Of a DNA stretch of 10,631 bases, positions 1-5,388 are shown one piece after another. Below the pieces are notes generated by a model. It was not told the DNA's origin and ran no database searches. It saw nothing but the letters and a program-made list of their open reading frames with translations. This stretch comes from Bacillota bacterium. Lineage in GTDB: Bacteria > Bacillota_I > Bacilli_A > Erysipelotrichales > Erysipelotrichaceae. A program made the position numbers and the translations under genes. Within the stretch, counting starts at the first letter, position 1, and each line of letters begins with the position of its first letter. The stretch lies in NCBI GenBank assembly GCA_023388995.1, contig JAEWFD010000033.1, positions 1 to 10,631 on the forward strand. The letters are read 5' to 3'.

Positions 1-118
1 CGCTATTGCTTCCTCTCTCCCACACCTCACGATGCGAAACTTGCAAGTCGCTCTTGGGTTCGTCGGTAACTACGCCCCGAGGGATTTTCACCCTAGATAT
101 ATGACATGCCCGTCATAC
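1..118 (-). mobile_element. Group II intron, 5' end (partial; continues off left edge)
   Basis: Read on the minus strand from 118 downward, the sequence begins GTATGACGGGCATG and continues with CTAGGGTGAAAATCCC, then a GCGTAGTTACCGACGAACC segment, and later GAGAGGAAGCAATAGCG. The order and spacing of these blocks match the start of group II intron domain I as I recall it for class IIC introns such as the Oceanobacillus iheyensis one: GUGYG 5' boundary, GGCAUG, AGGGUGAnAnUCCC, GAAGGAAGC. The boundary here is GTATG instead of GTGYG, one base off consensus. Directly 5' of the boundary is a terminator hairpin with a T-run (122-152), the classical target of class IIC introns. The reverse transcriptase/maturase ORF, catalytic domain V and the 3' end would lie left of position 1, so neither completeness nor mobility can be judged. 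The identification rests on remembered consensus, not on a covariance search. Confidence 0.75.
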
Positions 119-121
119 TAT

Positions 122-152
122 AAAAAAAGAGCGTGGGAGTCGCTCATTTTTT
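122..152. terminator. Bidirectional Rho-independent terminator hairpin, probable intron target
   Basis: GAGCG (129-133) and CGCTC (141-145) form a stem around a 7-base loop, flanked by A7 on the left and T6 on the right, so the hairpin can terminate in both directions. Read on the minus strand, the T-run ends three bases before the intron boundary at 118. No minus-strand gene ends just upstream (to the right), so the hairpin probably served a plus-strand gene lying left of the window before the intron inserted behind it. Confidence 0.7.
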
Positions 153-184
153 ATACATTGTATATATCTATTAAGAAAGGGAGT

Positions 185-232
185 TTGCAAGACGGGAAGT
201 TATTATGTTGTCTTCCTTTTGATCTCTTGCAA
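185..232. repeat. Bulged inverted repeat in gene-free stretch
   Basis: TTGCAAGA (185-192) is perfectly complementary to TCTTGCAA (225-232), and inside it GGAAG (195-199) can pair with CTTCC (212-216) around a 12-base loop. No T-run follows on either side, so it is not an ordinary intrinsic terminator. The function is unknown. The rest of 153-325 is A+T-rich and shows no credible gene. Confidence 0.4.
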
Positions 233-325
233 GTATATTCTACGAAAAGAATGCGCTAAAAATAAAGAAACTTTATGTGAAGATATGTGAAAACACAAAA
301 AGTTTTTCAAGAAGACTAATTTGCG

Positions 326-353
326 TTACTTCTTTTCCTTCATCCATTATAAT
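326..353 (+). promoter_or_regulatory. Sigma-A-type promoter of the amidotransferase gene
   Basis: A consensus -10 TATAAT at 348-353 is preceded, with a 16-base spacer, by TTACTT (326-331) as a weak -35. The predicted transcription start near 360 leaves a leader of about 33 bases before the ATG at 393. The promoter position argues against the longer reading frame that opens at TTG 321. Confidence 0.6.
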
Positions 354-392
354 AGACTAGAACGAACTAGACAAAGAAAGCAGGTGTATCTG

Positions 393-1106
393 ATGCGTCC
401 TAAAATCGCCGTCACAGCAAGAGCACTTATGAATGGGATTAACCGTGCTTATTTCTGCAATGAACAATACATCAAAGCCTTGATTGCTGCTCAGGGAAAC
501 CCGATTATCGTGACTGCTAATCTTCCGCAGAATCTGGATGTTCTGATTGAGGAGTGTGACGGTCTTTTAGTCACAGGCGGTGCTGATGCCAATCCCAATC
601 TGTACAAGCAAAACAACCATGAAAAAACAGCCGGTGTTGACGATGAAATTGATGCATTGGATCTTTTGATGATTCAGGAGTGTTTCAAGCACCACAAACC
701 AATCTTCGGTATCTGCAGAGGATTGCAGATGATCAATATTGCATTCGGAGGTACTTTGATTCAAGATATTCCTTCCCAGTATTCGCAAATGCGCGAAGGT
801 GGCCACATGCAGACAAAACCCGGCAATCAAGTAGAACATATGGTGTATTTCACACCAGGTACGTATGCACACCAAGTATTCGGTGATGTGCATGGTGTAA
901 ATAGCTTTCATCACCAAGCCATTTTCCATCTCGGCAAAAATCTGCGCGTCAGCGGCACCAGTGAAGATGGGCTGATTGAAGCCATCGAGGGTGATAAACT
1001 ATTGGCTGTCCAGTGGCATCCGGAACGGTTGTTAGATGATGAAAAGCAGCTGCGGCTGTTCCAGGATTTTGTATCCATGTGTAAAAGCAACAGCGGCTTC
1101 ATGTAG
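393..1106 (+). CDS. Gamma-glutamyl-gamma-aminobutyrate hydrolase-like peptidase C26 (class I GATase fold)
   Basis: 237 residues, the usual size of the PuuD/peptidase C26 family, which hydrolyses gamma-glutamyl amide bonds such as gamma-glutamyl-GABA in the cytoplasm. The nucleophile elbow GICRG puts the catalytic Cys at residue 108. The WHPE motif supplies His209 and Glu211, completing the triad, and SFHHQ (171-175) is a motif typical of this subfamily. LLVTGGAD (58-65) is the glycine-rich oxyanion region. The ATG at 393 is chosen because AGGTG lies six bases upstream and a consensus promoter sits between it and the upstream in-frame TTG at 321. It is the only plus-strand gene here, monocistronic, with its own promoter and terminator. 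The actual gamma-glutamyl substrate cannot be read from sequence; no putrescine-pathway genes are adjacent, so I withhold the name puuD. Confidence 0.88.
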   Translation: MRPKIAVTARALMNGINRAYFCNEQYIKALIAAQGNPIIVTANLPQNLDVLIEECDGLLVTGGADANPNLYKQNNHEKTAGVDDEIDALDLLMIQECFKHHKPIFGICRGLQMINIAFGGTLIQDIPSQYSQMREGGHMQTKPGNQVEHMVYFTPGTYAHQVFGDVHGVNSFHHQAIFHLGKNLRVSGTSEDGLIEAIEGDKLLAVQWHPERLLDDEKQLRLFQDFVSMCKSNSGFM

Positions 1107-1119
1107 CCGCTGTTTTTTT
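1089..1119 (+). terminator. Rho-independent terminator of the amidotransferase gene
   Basis: AACAGCGGC (1089-1097) and GCCGCTGTT (1106-1114) make a perfect 9-bp stem with an 8-base loop, and the T-run extends to 1119. The 5' arm and loop lie inside the coding sequence and the stop codon TAG (1104-1106) overlaps the loop/3' arm. The convergent gene stops at 1122. On the minus strand only a poor T-tract follows the stem, so the terminator is mainly directional. Confidence 0.88.
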
Positions 1120-1121
1120 GT

Positions 1122-2078
1122 CTATAAGGTTTTAATTAGTATCAAGCATGGATTCCAAGAGTCCCACAATGTCGGAAATACTTCCAATTCGAGAAATCCC
1201 TGGCTCTTATAAAAGGCAATCGTTGCATCATATTCGGGATAATGCCCTTGTGCGACTGTTTTCACTTGCAAGAATGCATAGTTCTGTTTTGCTTCTTGCT
1301 GTACCGCTTCAAGCAGACGCTGCCCTACTTTCGAGCGATGATGCGTTTTCTTCACACCCATGCAATGAATTTCGGCAGCATGCGGGCTCGTTTGCTTCAA
1401 CATGATAAAACCAACAGCTTCTTTTTGGCGAATCATCACCCACAGCATTAAACTGCGGGCTGCTTCGATATACGCATTGGTGCTTTCCGGCAAACCAAAC
1501 CACTCCGGCAAGTCAGCCAGAATAGCACCGACAATTTGGGCTTTACTGGCAGGTTCTTTAATCTTGGCAATATATTCTTCTGCTTTTGGCAGATATGGTT
1601 CCATGCGCTTTTTCTGAGAAGAAACGTAACATCCAGATTCCATAAGATGATACAGTTCATCTTCCTTCATCCATGCATATGCAATGGTTTCTTTTTCTTG
1701 CAAAGTTATGTTGTCTTTCGCCCCGCTGACGATACAACAATATCCATGATAAATGGTTTTTCTTCGATGACTGGTAATGCGATACAGCGGCAGCAATTCT
1801 GCTGCCTGAATGCCGGTCTCCTCATACAGTTCTCGTTTCGCGCCATCCATGCAAGTTTCTCCCTTCAGAACGCTGCCACCTGCGGTAGCTTCATAAAGTC
1901 CCGGATTGAGATCTTTTTGATGGTCTCGCTGCATCACAAGATAGCTGCCATCTTCATGCATCACCAATACTTCACTGACAACATGAAACAGTCCATCGGA
2001 AATTGGCTGTCCGCGCACTAAATCACAGCCAGCTAATGTCCCTTCAGCATCATATGCATCCCACACTTCAAACTGCAT
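1122..2078 (-). CDS. Nudix hydrolase - GNAT acetyltransferase fusion
   Basis: 318 residues in two domains. Residues 1-170 are a Nudix hydrolase resembling the isopentenyl-diphosphate isomerase/YfcD-like branch, with a complete Nudix box at 68-90 (G68, E74, R82-E83, E86-E87, G89), the magnesium-binding signature for hydrolysing nucleoside diphosphates linked to another moiety. Residues about 180-318 look like a GNAT N-acetyltransferase: an acetyl-CoA loop around HHRSKVGQRLL (246-256) and the final beta-strand region AFYKSQGF (288-295) followed by a W/N-P stretch. The ATG at 2078 has AGGAG eight bases upstream; the longer frame to 2108 lies inside the preceding gene. The upstream GyrI-like gene ends five bases before this start, so the two are almost certainly cotranscribed and perhaps translationally coupled. 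Neither substrate can be deduced. A single continuous frame covers both domains, so the fusion is not a frameshift artefact within this sequence. Confidence 0.85.
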   Translation of the reverse strand: MQFEVWDAYDAEGTLAGCDLVRGQPISDGLFHVVSEVLVMHEDGSYLVMQRDHQKDLNPGLYEATAGGSVLKGETCMDGAKRELYEETGIQAAELLPLYRITSHRRKTIYHGYCCIVSGAKDNITLQEKETIAYAWMKEDELYHLMESGCYVSSQKKRMEPYLPKAEEYIAKIKEPASKAQIVGAILADLPEWFGLPESTNAYIEAARSLMLWVMIRQKEAVGFIMLKQTSPHAAEIHCMGVKKTHHRSKVGQRLLEAVQQEAKQNYAFLQVKTVAQGHYPEYDATIAFYKSQGFLELEVFPTLWDSWNPCLILIKTL

Positions 2079-2083
2079 TGCAA

Positions 2084-2593
2084 TTACTCCTGCGCTAGAT
2101 AAGCACAATAATCCAAAATCACATTTCCATGCTCATCAGGAGTTGTGAAACGAGGACAGTTATACCGCTCCACAAACCAAGTGTCCTCAGCAATCTGCCA
2201 CCCTTGTGCCGACCAGGTTTGCAAGCAAGCTTCATGCACTTCCAAGCCATATAATTCGCCGGTATCTTCTTTCCCGTACACGTAGCATACAGCAAGGTCT
2301 GCCGCTGGCAAATCGATACCTTGATATCCTGCCGGAACTTCATCTTGAACATTCATGAAGCATCCGATCCAATATTCAAATACATCATTTATACAGCGGA
2401 AGACACCCACAAAATCATCACTGATGCCTTCTATTCCGCCGCCTTGCAGCGCATCGAAATAGCCATTTTGAAACCATTCCTGCCATTTCGCACCGTAGCC
2501 TCCGAATTGATCACGATCGGCATCTGTATATTGCTTCCCGATCAGTTTAACTGCAGGCTGTTTTTCTTTTAAGGTTTTTGTTATTGTTGCCAT
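2084..2593 (-). CDS. GyrI-like / AraC effector-binding domain protein
   Basis: 169 residues and no DNA-binding domain. The architecture, with an N-terminal beta-strand (about 10-22), a GYGAKWQEWFQNG helix region (32-44), a central CINDVFEYWIGCF segment and a C-terminal TWFVERYNCPRF strand, resembles stand-alone GyrI-like small-molecule-binding proteins (SHS2-type effector domains). Such proteins bind hydrophobic or cationic ligands, and some hydrolyse them; which applies here is not visible. The ATG at 2593 is preceded by AGGAGAG at a good distance and by an extended -10 promoter at 2623-2631. It is the first gene of a two-gene unit with the Nudix-GNAT fusion, hinting at a shared role in sensing or detoxifying a small molecule (inference). 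Confidence 0.75.
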   Translation of the reverse strand: MATITKTLKEKQPAVKLIGKQYTDADRDQFGGYGAKWQEWFQNGYFDALQGGGIEGISDDFVGVFRCINDVFEYWIGCFMNVQDEVPAGYQGIDLPAADLAVCYVYGKEDTGELYGLEVHEACLQTWSAQGWQIAEDTWFVERYNCPRFTTPDEHGNVILDYCAYLAQE

Positions 2594-2622
2594 TGTTCTC
2601 TCCTATCCAATTTATTGGTATC

Positions 2623-2631
2623 AGTATATCA
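2623..2631 (-). promoter_or_regulatory. Extended -10 promoter of the GyrI / Nudix-GNAT unit
   Basis: On the minus strand TGATATACT matches the extended -10 pattern TGnTATAAT with one mismatch. The region 17 bases upstream (TGGTTT) is a poor -35, as is common for extended -10 promoters. The predicted leader is about 25 bases and carries the AGGAGAG ribosome site. Confidence 0.5.
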
Positions 2632-2690
2632 TGGTAGTATTCGTAAAACCAGTTTGATTCAGCAAAGATTGCTTATCAGCTTTTCATAAA

Positions 2691-3272
2691 TCAAGAATGG
2701 AGAAAGAATGCTATTTGATCAATTAGCTCTGTTTTTTCTTGATAGCAAAAGGACGATGCATCAATTTCTATCATTTGATCTTGAAAAATACGGATGCGAT
2801 TGCGTAATATAAACTCTTCAAAGCGTTCGTAGTCACTTAAGTCAATCGAAAGGTGCACAGGGTGGCGGCTGCCACTTCTTTCACGATACATATAACGCTT
2901 ATGAAGCTCATGCATATCAGCCGTAAGGTGCACAAGTAAAAAACAACTGTCAACCTGCTTACAGATTTTAGCGATGACCTCTAATTCCTCATTATGAAAA
3001 TTAGCTTCTAAAATAATATTTTGATGTACTTCCGCAAACCTTGTTATCATATGACACATCAAACGAAATGTAGCAGAACTTAATTTTACGTTTTCTTCTC
3101 GATTATGAAAACCAATTTGTTCCCCTAGTATCTCTTTTATATTATCTTTATTAAATCGTGCTATCCCAAAGTTTTTGGCCAGTATTTCTGAATATGTAGT
3201 CTTGCCGGAAGCTAAATCGCCGGCCACAATTACAATTTTATACTTTATAGTCCTCTCTATTATTAAAAACAT
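2691..3272 (-). CDS. P-loop kinase-like NTPase (AAA_33 / zeta-toxin-like)
   Basis: 193 residues, a single small P-loop domain. Walker A is GDLASGKT (18-25) directly after the first hydrophobic strand. The second strand and helix (ARFNKDNIKEIL, 38-49) carry the Asp typical of small-molecule kinases of the AAA_33 group, IILEANF (87-93) is the next core strand, and the Arg-rich segment around 127-137 (RYMYRERSGSR) is a plausible lid. The likely role is phosphoryl transfer from ATP to a small molecule, substrate unknown. The ATG at 3272 has no clear ribosome site (a weak GAAGAT is upstream), while GAGAGG lies just inside the frame without a usable start after it, so the start is uncertain. The gene looks more A+T-rich than its neighbours by eye and sits alone, 31 bases after a membrane-protein gene, so recent acquisition is possible. 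Confidence 0.72.
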   Translation of the reverse strand: MFLIIERTIKYKIVIVAGDLASGKTTYSEILAKNFGIARFNKDNIKEILGEQIGFHNREENVKLSSATFRLMCHMITRFAEVHQNIILEANFHNEELEVIAKICKQVDSCFLLVHLTADMHELHKRYMYRERSGSRHPVHLSIDLSDYERFEEFILRNRIRIFQDQMIEIDASSFCYQEKTELIDQIAFFLHS

Positions 3273-3303
3273 AAATTTCAGATATCTTCATTCAGTGAAC
3301 AAG

Positions 3304-3834
3304 CTATTTTGGTGCTTCTTGAAAGAGACTATCAATTTCCTGATATATCTTCTTTTTTGAACGAAACAAAGCAAACCATAAAGTTCTCCCACTTATATCA
3401 AGAGGGTTGCCGTAGCTATCAAATAAATTCATGGATTTAACCGTAGTTTCATAGCTCACATTCACATAATAATTGACACTCTTTTTGTTGGTTTCATAGC
3501 CTGAAACAGAACCATCATCAGGCCAAAAAACAAGCAGCGTATTCGCAAAATTCGCTCCAAAGCGAGCAATCGTTTCTTTGTCCCGAATCAAAATTTCTTG
3601 GTATTTTGGGTCCATCACACCGTTTGGATAAGTAATTTGGGTTATGTGAATCCACTGAATCTTTTGTGGTCGCAGAAGCCATGTTCCTGGAACAACACTA
3701 TAGAGAATGAGAAATACCAGCAGCGCTGCTAAAAGAAACTTTATTCGATGCTTCCAAAACGCAGCTAAAACTGATTGCTTCTTTCCATTTTCAAGCGGAA
3801 TCTTGGTATCTAGATTATCTTCATTTTGGCTCAT
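3304..3834 (-). CDS. Uncharacterised single-pass membrane protein, copy A of tandem pair
   Basis: 176 residues. The N-terminal 30 residues are polar and Lys-rich (KIPLE, KKQSVLAAF), residues about 32-54 form one strong membrane segment ending VVPGTWLL, and the remaining ~120 residues are probably outside the cell by the positive-inside rule. That domain holds ITQITYPNGVM (64-74), RFGANFANTLLVF (91-103), PDDGSVS, MNLFDSYGNPL (135-145) and GRTLWF (149-154). I do not recognise the family. It is collinear without gaps with the gene at 4120-4650 (127 of 176 residues identical by hand count). Start ATG 3834 is preceded by GGGGGGTC, the same placement as in copy B. Nothing enzymatic is visible; an immunity, sensor or stress-related membrane role would be speculation. 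Confidence 0.8.
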   Translation of the reverse strand: MSQNEDNLDTKIPLENGKKQSVLAAFWKHRIKFLLAALLVFLILYSVVPGTWLLRPQKIQWIHITQITYPNGVMDPKYQEILIRDKETIARFGANFANTLLVFWPDDGSVSGYETNKKSVNYYVNVSYETTVKSMNLFDSYGNPLDISGRTLWFALFRSKKKIYQEIDSLFQEAPK

Positions 3835-3857
3835 GCTTGACCCCCCAACTTGCTATC

Positions 3858-3886
3858 GTTATAGAAAGTATACAAGATATAGTCAG
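3858..3886 (-). promoter_or_regulatory. Candidate promoter of membrane-protein copy A
   Basis: Minus strand CTGACT (3881-3886), 17-base spacer, TATAAC (3858-3863). The same layout recurs upstream of copy B, and the sequence around it (ATACTTTCTATAA) is conserved between the copies, which supports function. A second possible hexamer, TATACT, lies within the spacer. Confidence 0.42.
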
Positions 3887-3996
3887 CATCTTCCACCATT
3901 TTCTTTCATACTCAACAATTTAACCGCCATTTTTCGATCTTTATGAGCCATTCATTACAAGCAGCAGTGATTGGAATCCATCATACATAATTTCGG

Positions 3997-4092
3997 TCAA
4001 CTTTCAAATAAACGTAGCAATAATAACCAAAACAGCACCGTTTCCCAGTGATCCAAATTGAATACATTGCCCAAGGGATATACCAAATAATC
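3997..4092 (-). pseudogene. Fossil of the DedA-family gene 3' end, left by tandem duplication
   Basis: On the minus strand this stretch closely resembles the end of the intact DedA-family gene (4811-5332). ATCCAAATTGAATACAT at 4051-4067 matches 4883-4899, and similarity continues on both sides. Translated, it reads YLVYPLGNVFNLDHWETVL then LLLLRLFES and a stop, against YLVQTLGYVFNLDRWGTVL in the intact protein (residues 138-156). A small indel shifts the frame after that point. There is no start codon or ribosome site, and homology stops abruptly near 4092. It lies between the two paralogous membrane genes, as expected if one duplication carried the DedA 3' end together with the small gene. 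It is almost certainly not expressed as a protein. Confidence 0.82.
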
Positions 4093-4119
4093 AAAAAGGG
4101 AAAATCTAAAACAGGCAAG

Positions 4120-4650
4120 CTATTCTGCTGCTTCCCGGAAGAGCATATCAATTTCTTGATACATCATTTTCTTGGGGTGAAATAAAGAAAACCATAAAGT
4201 TCTTCCATTTATCCTGAGGGGATTGCCATAGTTATCGAACAAATTCATGTACTGGCTCGTAGTTTCATAATCCACAGTAACAAAATAATTGACACTCTCA
4301 TCAGTAACTCCATAACTTGATACAGATCCATCATCAGGCAGAAAAACAAGCAATGTATTCGCAAAATTAGCCCCAAAGCGAGCAATCATCTCTTTGTCCT
4401 GAATCATAATTGTGTGATATTGCGCACCCATCACACCGTTTGGATAAGTAATTTGGGTAATTCGAATTCGCTGAATCTCTTGCGGTCGCAAAAGCCATGT
4501 TCCTGGCACAACACTATAAAGAATGAGTAATACCAGCCCTGCTGCCAACAGGATCTTCATTTGCTTCTTCTTAAATGCAGCTAAAACTGATTGCTTCTTT
4601 TCACCCTCAAGCGGAATCTTATTATTCCAATTATTTTCATTTTGACTCAT
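4120..4650 (-). CDS. Uncharacterised single-pass membrane protein, copy B of tandem pair
   Basis: 176 residues, the same length as copy A. A cytoplasmic N-terminus (MSQNENN...KIPLE..KKQ) leads to one membrane segment at about 33-54 and a probably extracytoplasmic C-terminal domain with ITQITYPNGVM, RFGANFANTLLVF, PDDGSVSSY and GRTLWF. The most conserved stretches between the copies are the membrane exit (LYSVVPGTWLLRPQ) and RFGANFANTLLVF, while residues 75-80 and 113-118 are variable. The frame is open to 4716, but ATG 4650 is chosen because it is preceded by AAGGGGGTC and lines up with the start of copy A. It follows the DedA-family gene by about 160 bases. Family unknown to me. Confidence 0.82.
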   Translation of the reverse strand: MSQNENNWNNKIPLEGEKKQSVLAAFKKKQMKILLAAGLVLLILYSVVPGTWLLRPQEIQRIRITQITYPNGVMGAQYHTIMIQDKEMIARFGANFANTLLVFLPDDGSVSSYGVTDESVNYFVTVDYETTSQYMNLFDNYGNPLRINGRTLWFSLFHPKKMMYQEIDMLFREAAE

Positions 4651-4674
4651 GCTTGACCCCCTTAACTTGCTATC

Positions 4675-4703
4675 TTTATAGAAAGTATACAGGAAACAGC
4701 CAG
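4675..4703 (-). promoter_or_regulatory. Candidate promoter of membrane-protein copy B
   Basis: Minus strand CTGGCT (4698-4703), 17-base spacer, TATAAA (4675-4680), followed by about 24 bases to the start codon. The element is shared with copy A, where the -35 reads CTGACT and is closer to consensus. Confidence 0.42.
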
Positions 4704-4810
4704 CATCTTCTACCATCCGCTTTCACATTCAACAATTTATTTACATTTTACACGCAATACTCGTTCTCCAATCTCCATACTCCGTTAGAAGCAATCTCAG
4801 TTGAAAATCT

Positions 4811-5332
4811 TCAATCCTGATTCCGCCCCCACTTCCAAATCAACAAGGCAATGACAACCAACGACAGCACTGTTCCCCAGCGATCCAAATTGAATACATA
4901 GCCTAAAGTCTGCACCAAATATCCTACCAGCAAACTGCGCAAAAAACGGGCCAATGCATCTGTACAAGCAAACAGCCAAAAGTTCATGTGCATTAACCCC
5001 GCAAGGTATGCCAGAACAAAATCGGGAACCGGGGTAATCCCTCCGATAAAAATAGCTAAAACACCATATCGCTGCAGCAGTTGTTCACCAATGATCAGCT
5101 GCTTTTCACTTGTAAACCGCAAGATAATGCGCCTGCCTGCCAAGTAGGCAATTGCATATCCGATTGCTCCGCCAATGAACGTTCCGCAGGCACCAATCAA
5201 CGATAATATCCATACAGAATTGGTTTTGGCGATTACCATCGGCACTAAGATCACTTCCAGAGACGGCAGCGGTAAAAACGCTTTGCCGATTGCATATAGA
5301 AATAGAATAATCTCCTGATATTGCTTCCACAA
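4811..5332 (-). CDS. DedA / VTT-domain (YqaA-like) inner-membrane protein
   Basis: 173 residues, several membrane segments (about 8-34, 41-66, 90-113, 117-140, 153-167). The re-entrant signature LPLPSLEVILVP (20-31) and the conserved ITPVPDFVLAYLAG block (99-112), followed by an Arg-containing amphipathic region (ALARFLRSLL, 126-135), are typical of the short YqaA-like branch of the DedA/VTT superfamily. Members are membrane transporters or flippases, some implicated in undecaprenyl-phosphate or other lipid translocation; no specific substrate can be assigned here. The best start is TTG at 5332, with GGGGGTG seven bases upstream. That ribosome site is also the 3' arm of the terminator ending the preceding HAD gene, so translation may be damped. 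Its last third has a degenerate duplicate at 3997-4092. Confidence 0.82.
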   Translation of the reverse strand: MWKQYQEIILFLYAIGKAFLPLPSLEVILVPMVIAKTNSVWILSLIGACGTFIGGAIGYAIAYLAGRRIILRFTSEKQLIIGEQLLQRYGVLAIFIGGITPVPDFVLAYLAGLMHMNFWLFACTDALARFLRSLLVGYLVQTLGYVFNLDRWGTVLSLVVIALLIWKWGRNQD

Positions 5333-5333
5333 G

Positions 5334-5377
5334 AAAAAACACCCCCATATCTACCATCGTATGACAGCAAGGGGGTG
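5334..5377 (-). terminator. Rho-independent terminator of the NagD-like gene, overlapping the next gene's RBS
   Basis: On the minus strand CACCCCC (5371-5377) and GGGGGTG (5340-5346) form a 7-bp GC-rich stem around a 24-base loop, followed at once by T6 (5334-5339). It lies 12 bases after the stop codon of the HAD gene. The loop is longer than usual. The GGGGGTG arm is also the only credible ribosome binding site for the TTG start at 5332. Confidence 0.72.
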
Positions 5378-5388
5378 ATTATGGTATG

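Larger units (their letters stand above)
3299..4924. repeat. Ancient tandem duplication of an ~0.8 kb unit
   Basis: Unit A (about 3299-4092) and unit B (about 4115-4924) each contain, in minus-strand order, the DedA 3' end, an intergenic promoter region and a 176-codon membrane-protein gene. Start and stop codons of the two genes are exactly 816 bases apart, while the DedA segments are 832 apart because of indels in the intergenic part. Homology on the left begins with AAGCTATT just past both stop codons (3301 and 4117). About 22 bases (4093-4114) at the junction match neither side. Divergence (about 72% protein identity) says the event is old. Confidence 0.82.

Noticed and set aside
1..118. 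tRNA, tmRNA or riboswitch at the left edge
   Set aside because: No cloverleaf or known aptamer consensus; the ordered blocks fit group II intron domain I instead.
32..259. 75-codon open frame on the plus strand
   Set aside because: It runs antisense through the structured intron end and through the terminator hairpin, lacks a ribosome site and shows no protein-like pattern.
567..929. 120-codon frame opposite the amidotransferase gene
   Set aside because: Antisense shadow of a gene with complete catalytic motifs; no ribosome site.
1536..2021. 161-codon plus-strand frame opposite the Nudix-GNAT gene
   Set aside because: Antisense shadow; the minus-strand frame carries an intact Nudix box and GNAT motif.
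2641..2690. Possible terminator after the P-loop kinase (AGCAA/TTGCT)
   Set aside because: The stem is only about five pairs with a weak extension and no T-run follows.
5106..5357. 83-codon minus-strand frame starting with ATG inside the terminator
   Set aside because: Overlaps the DedA-family gene in another frame and lacks the family motifs; the DedA frame explains the sequence.
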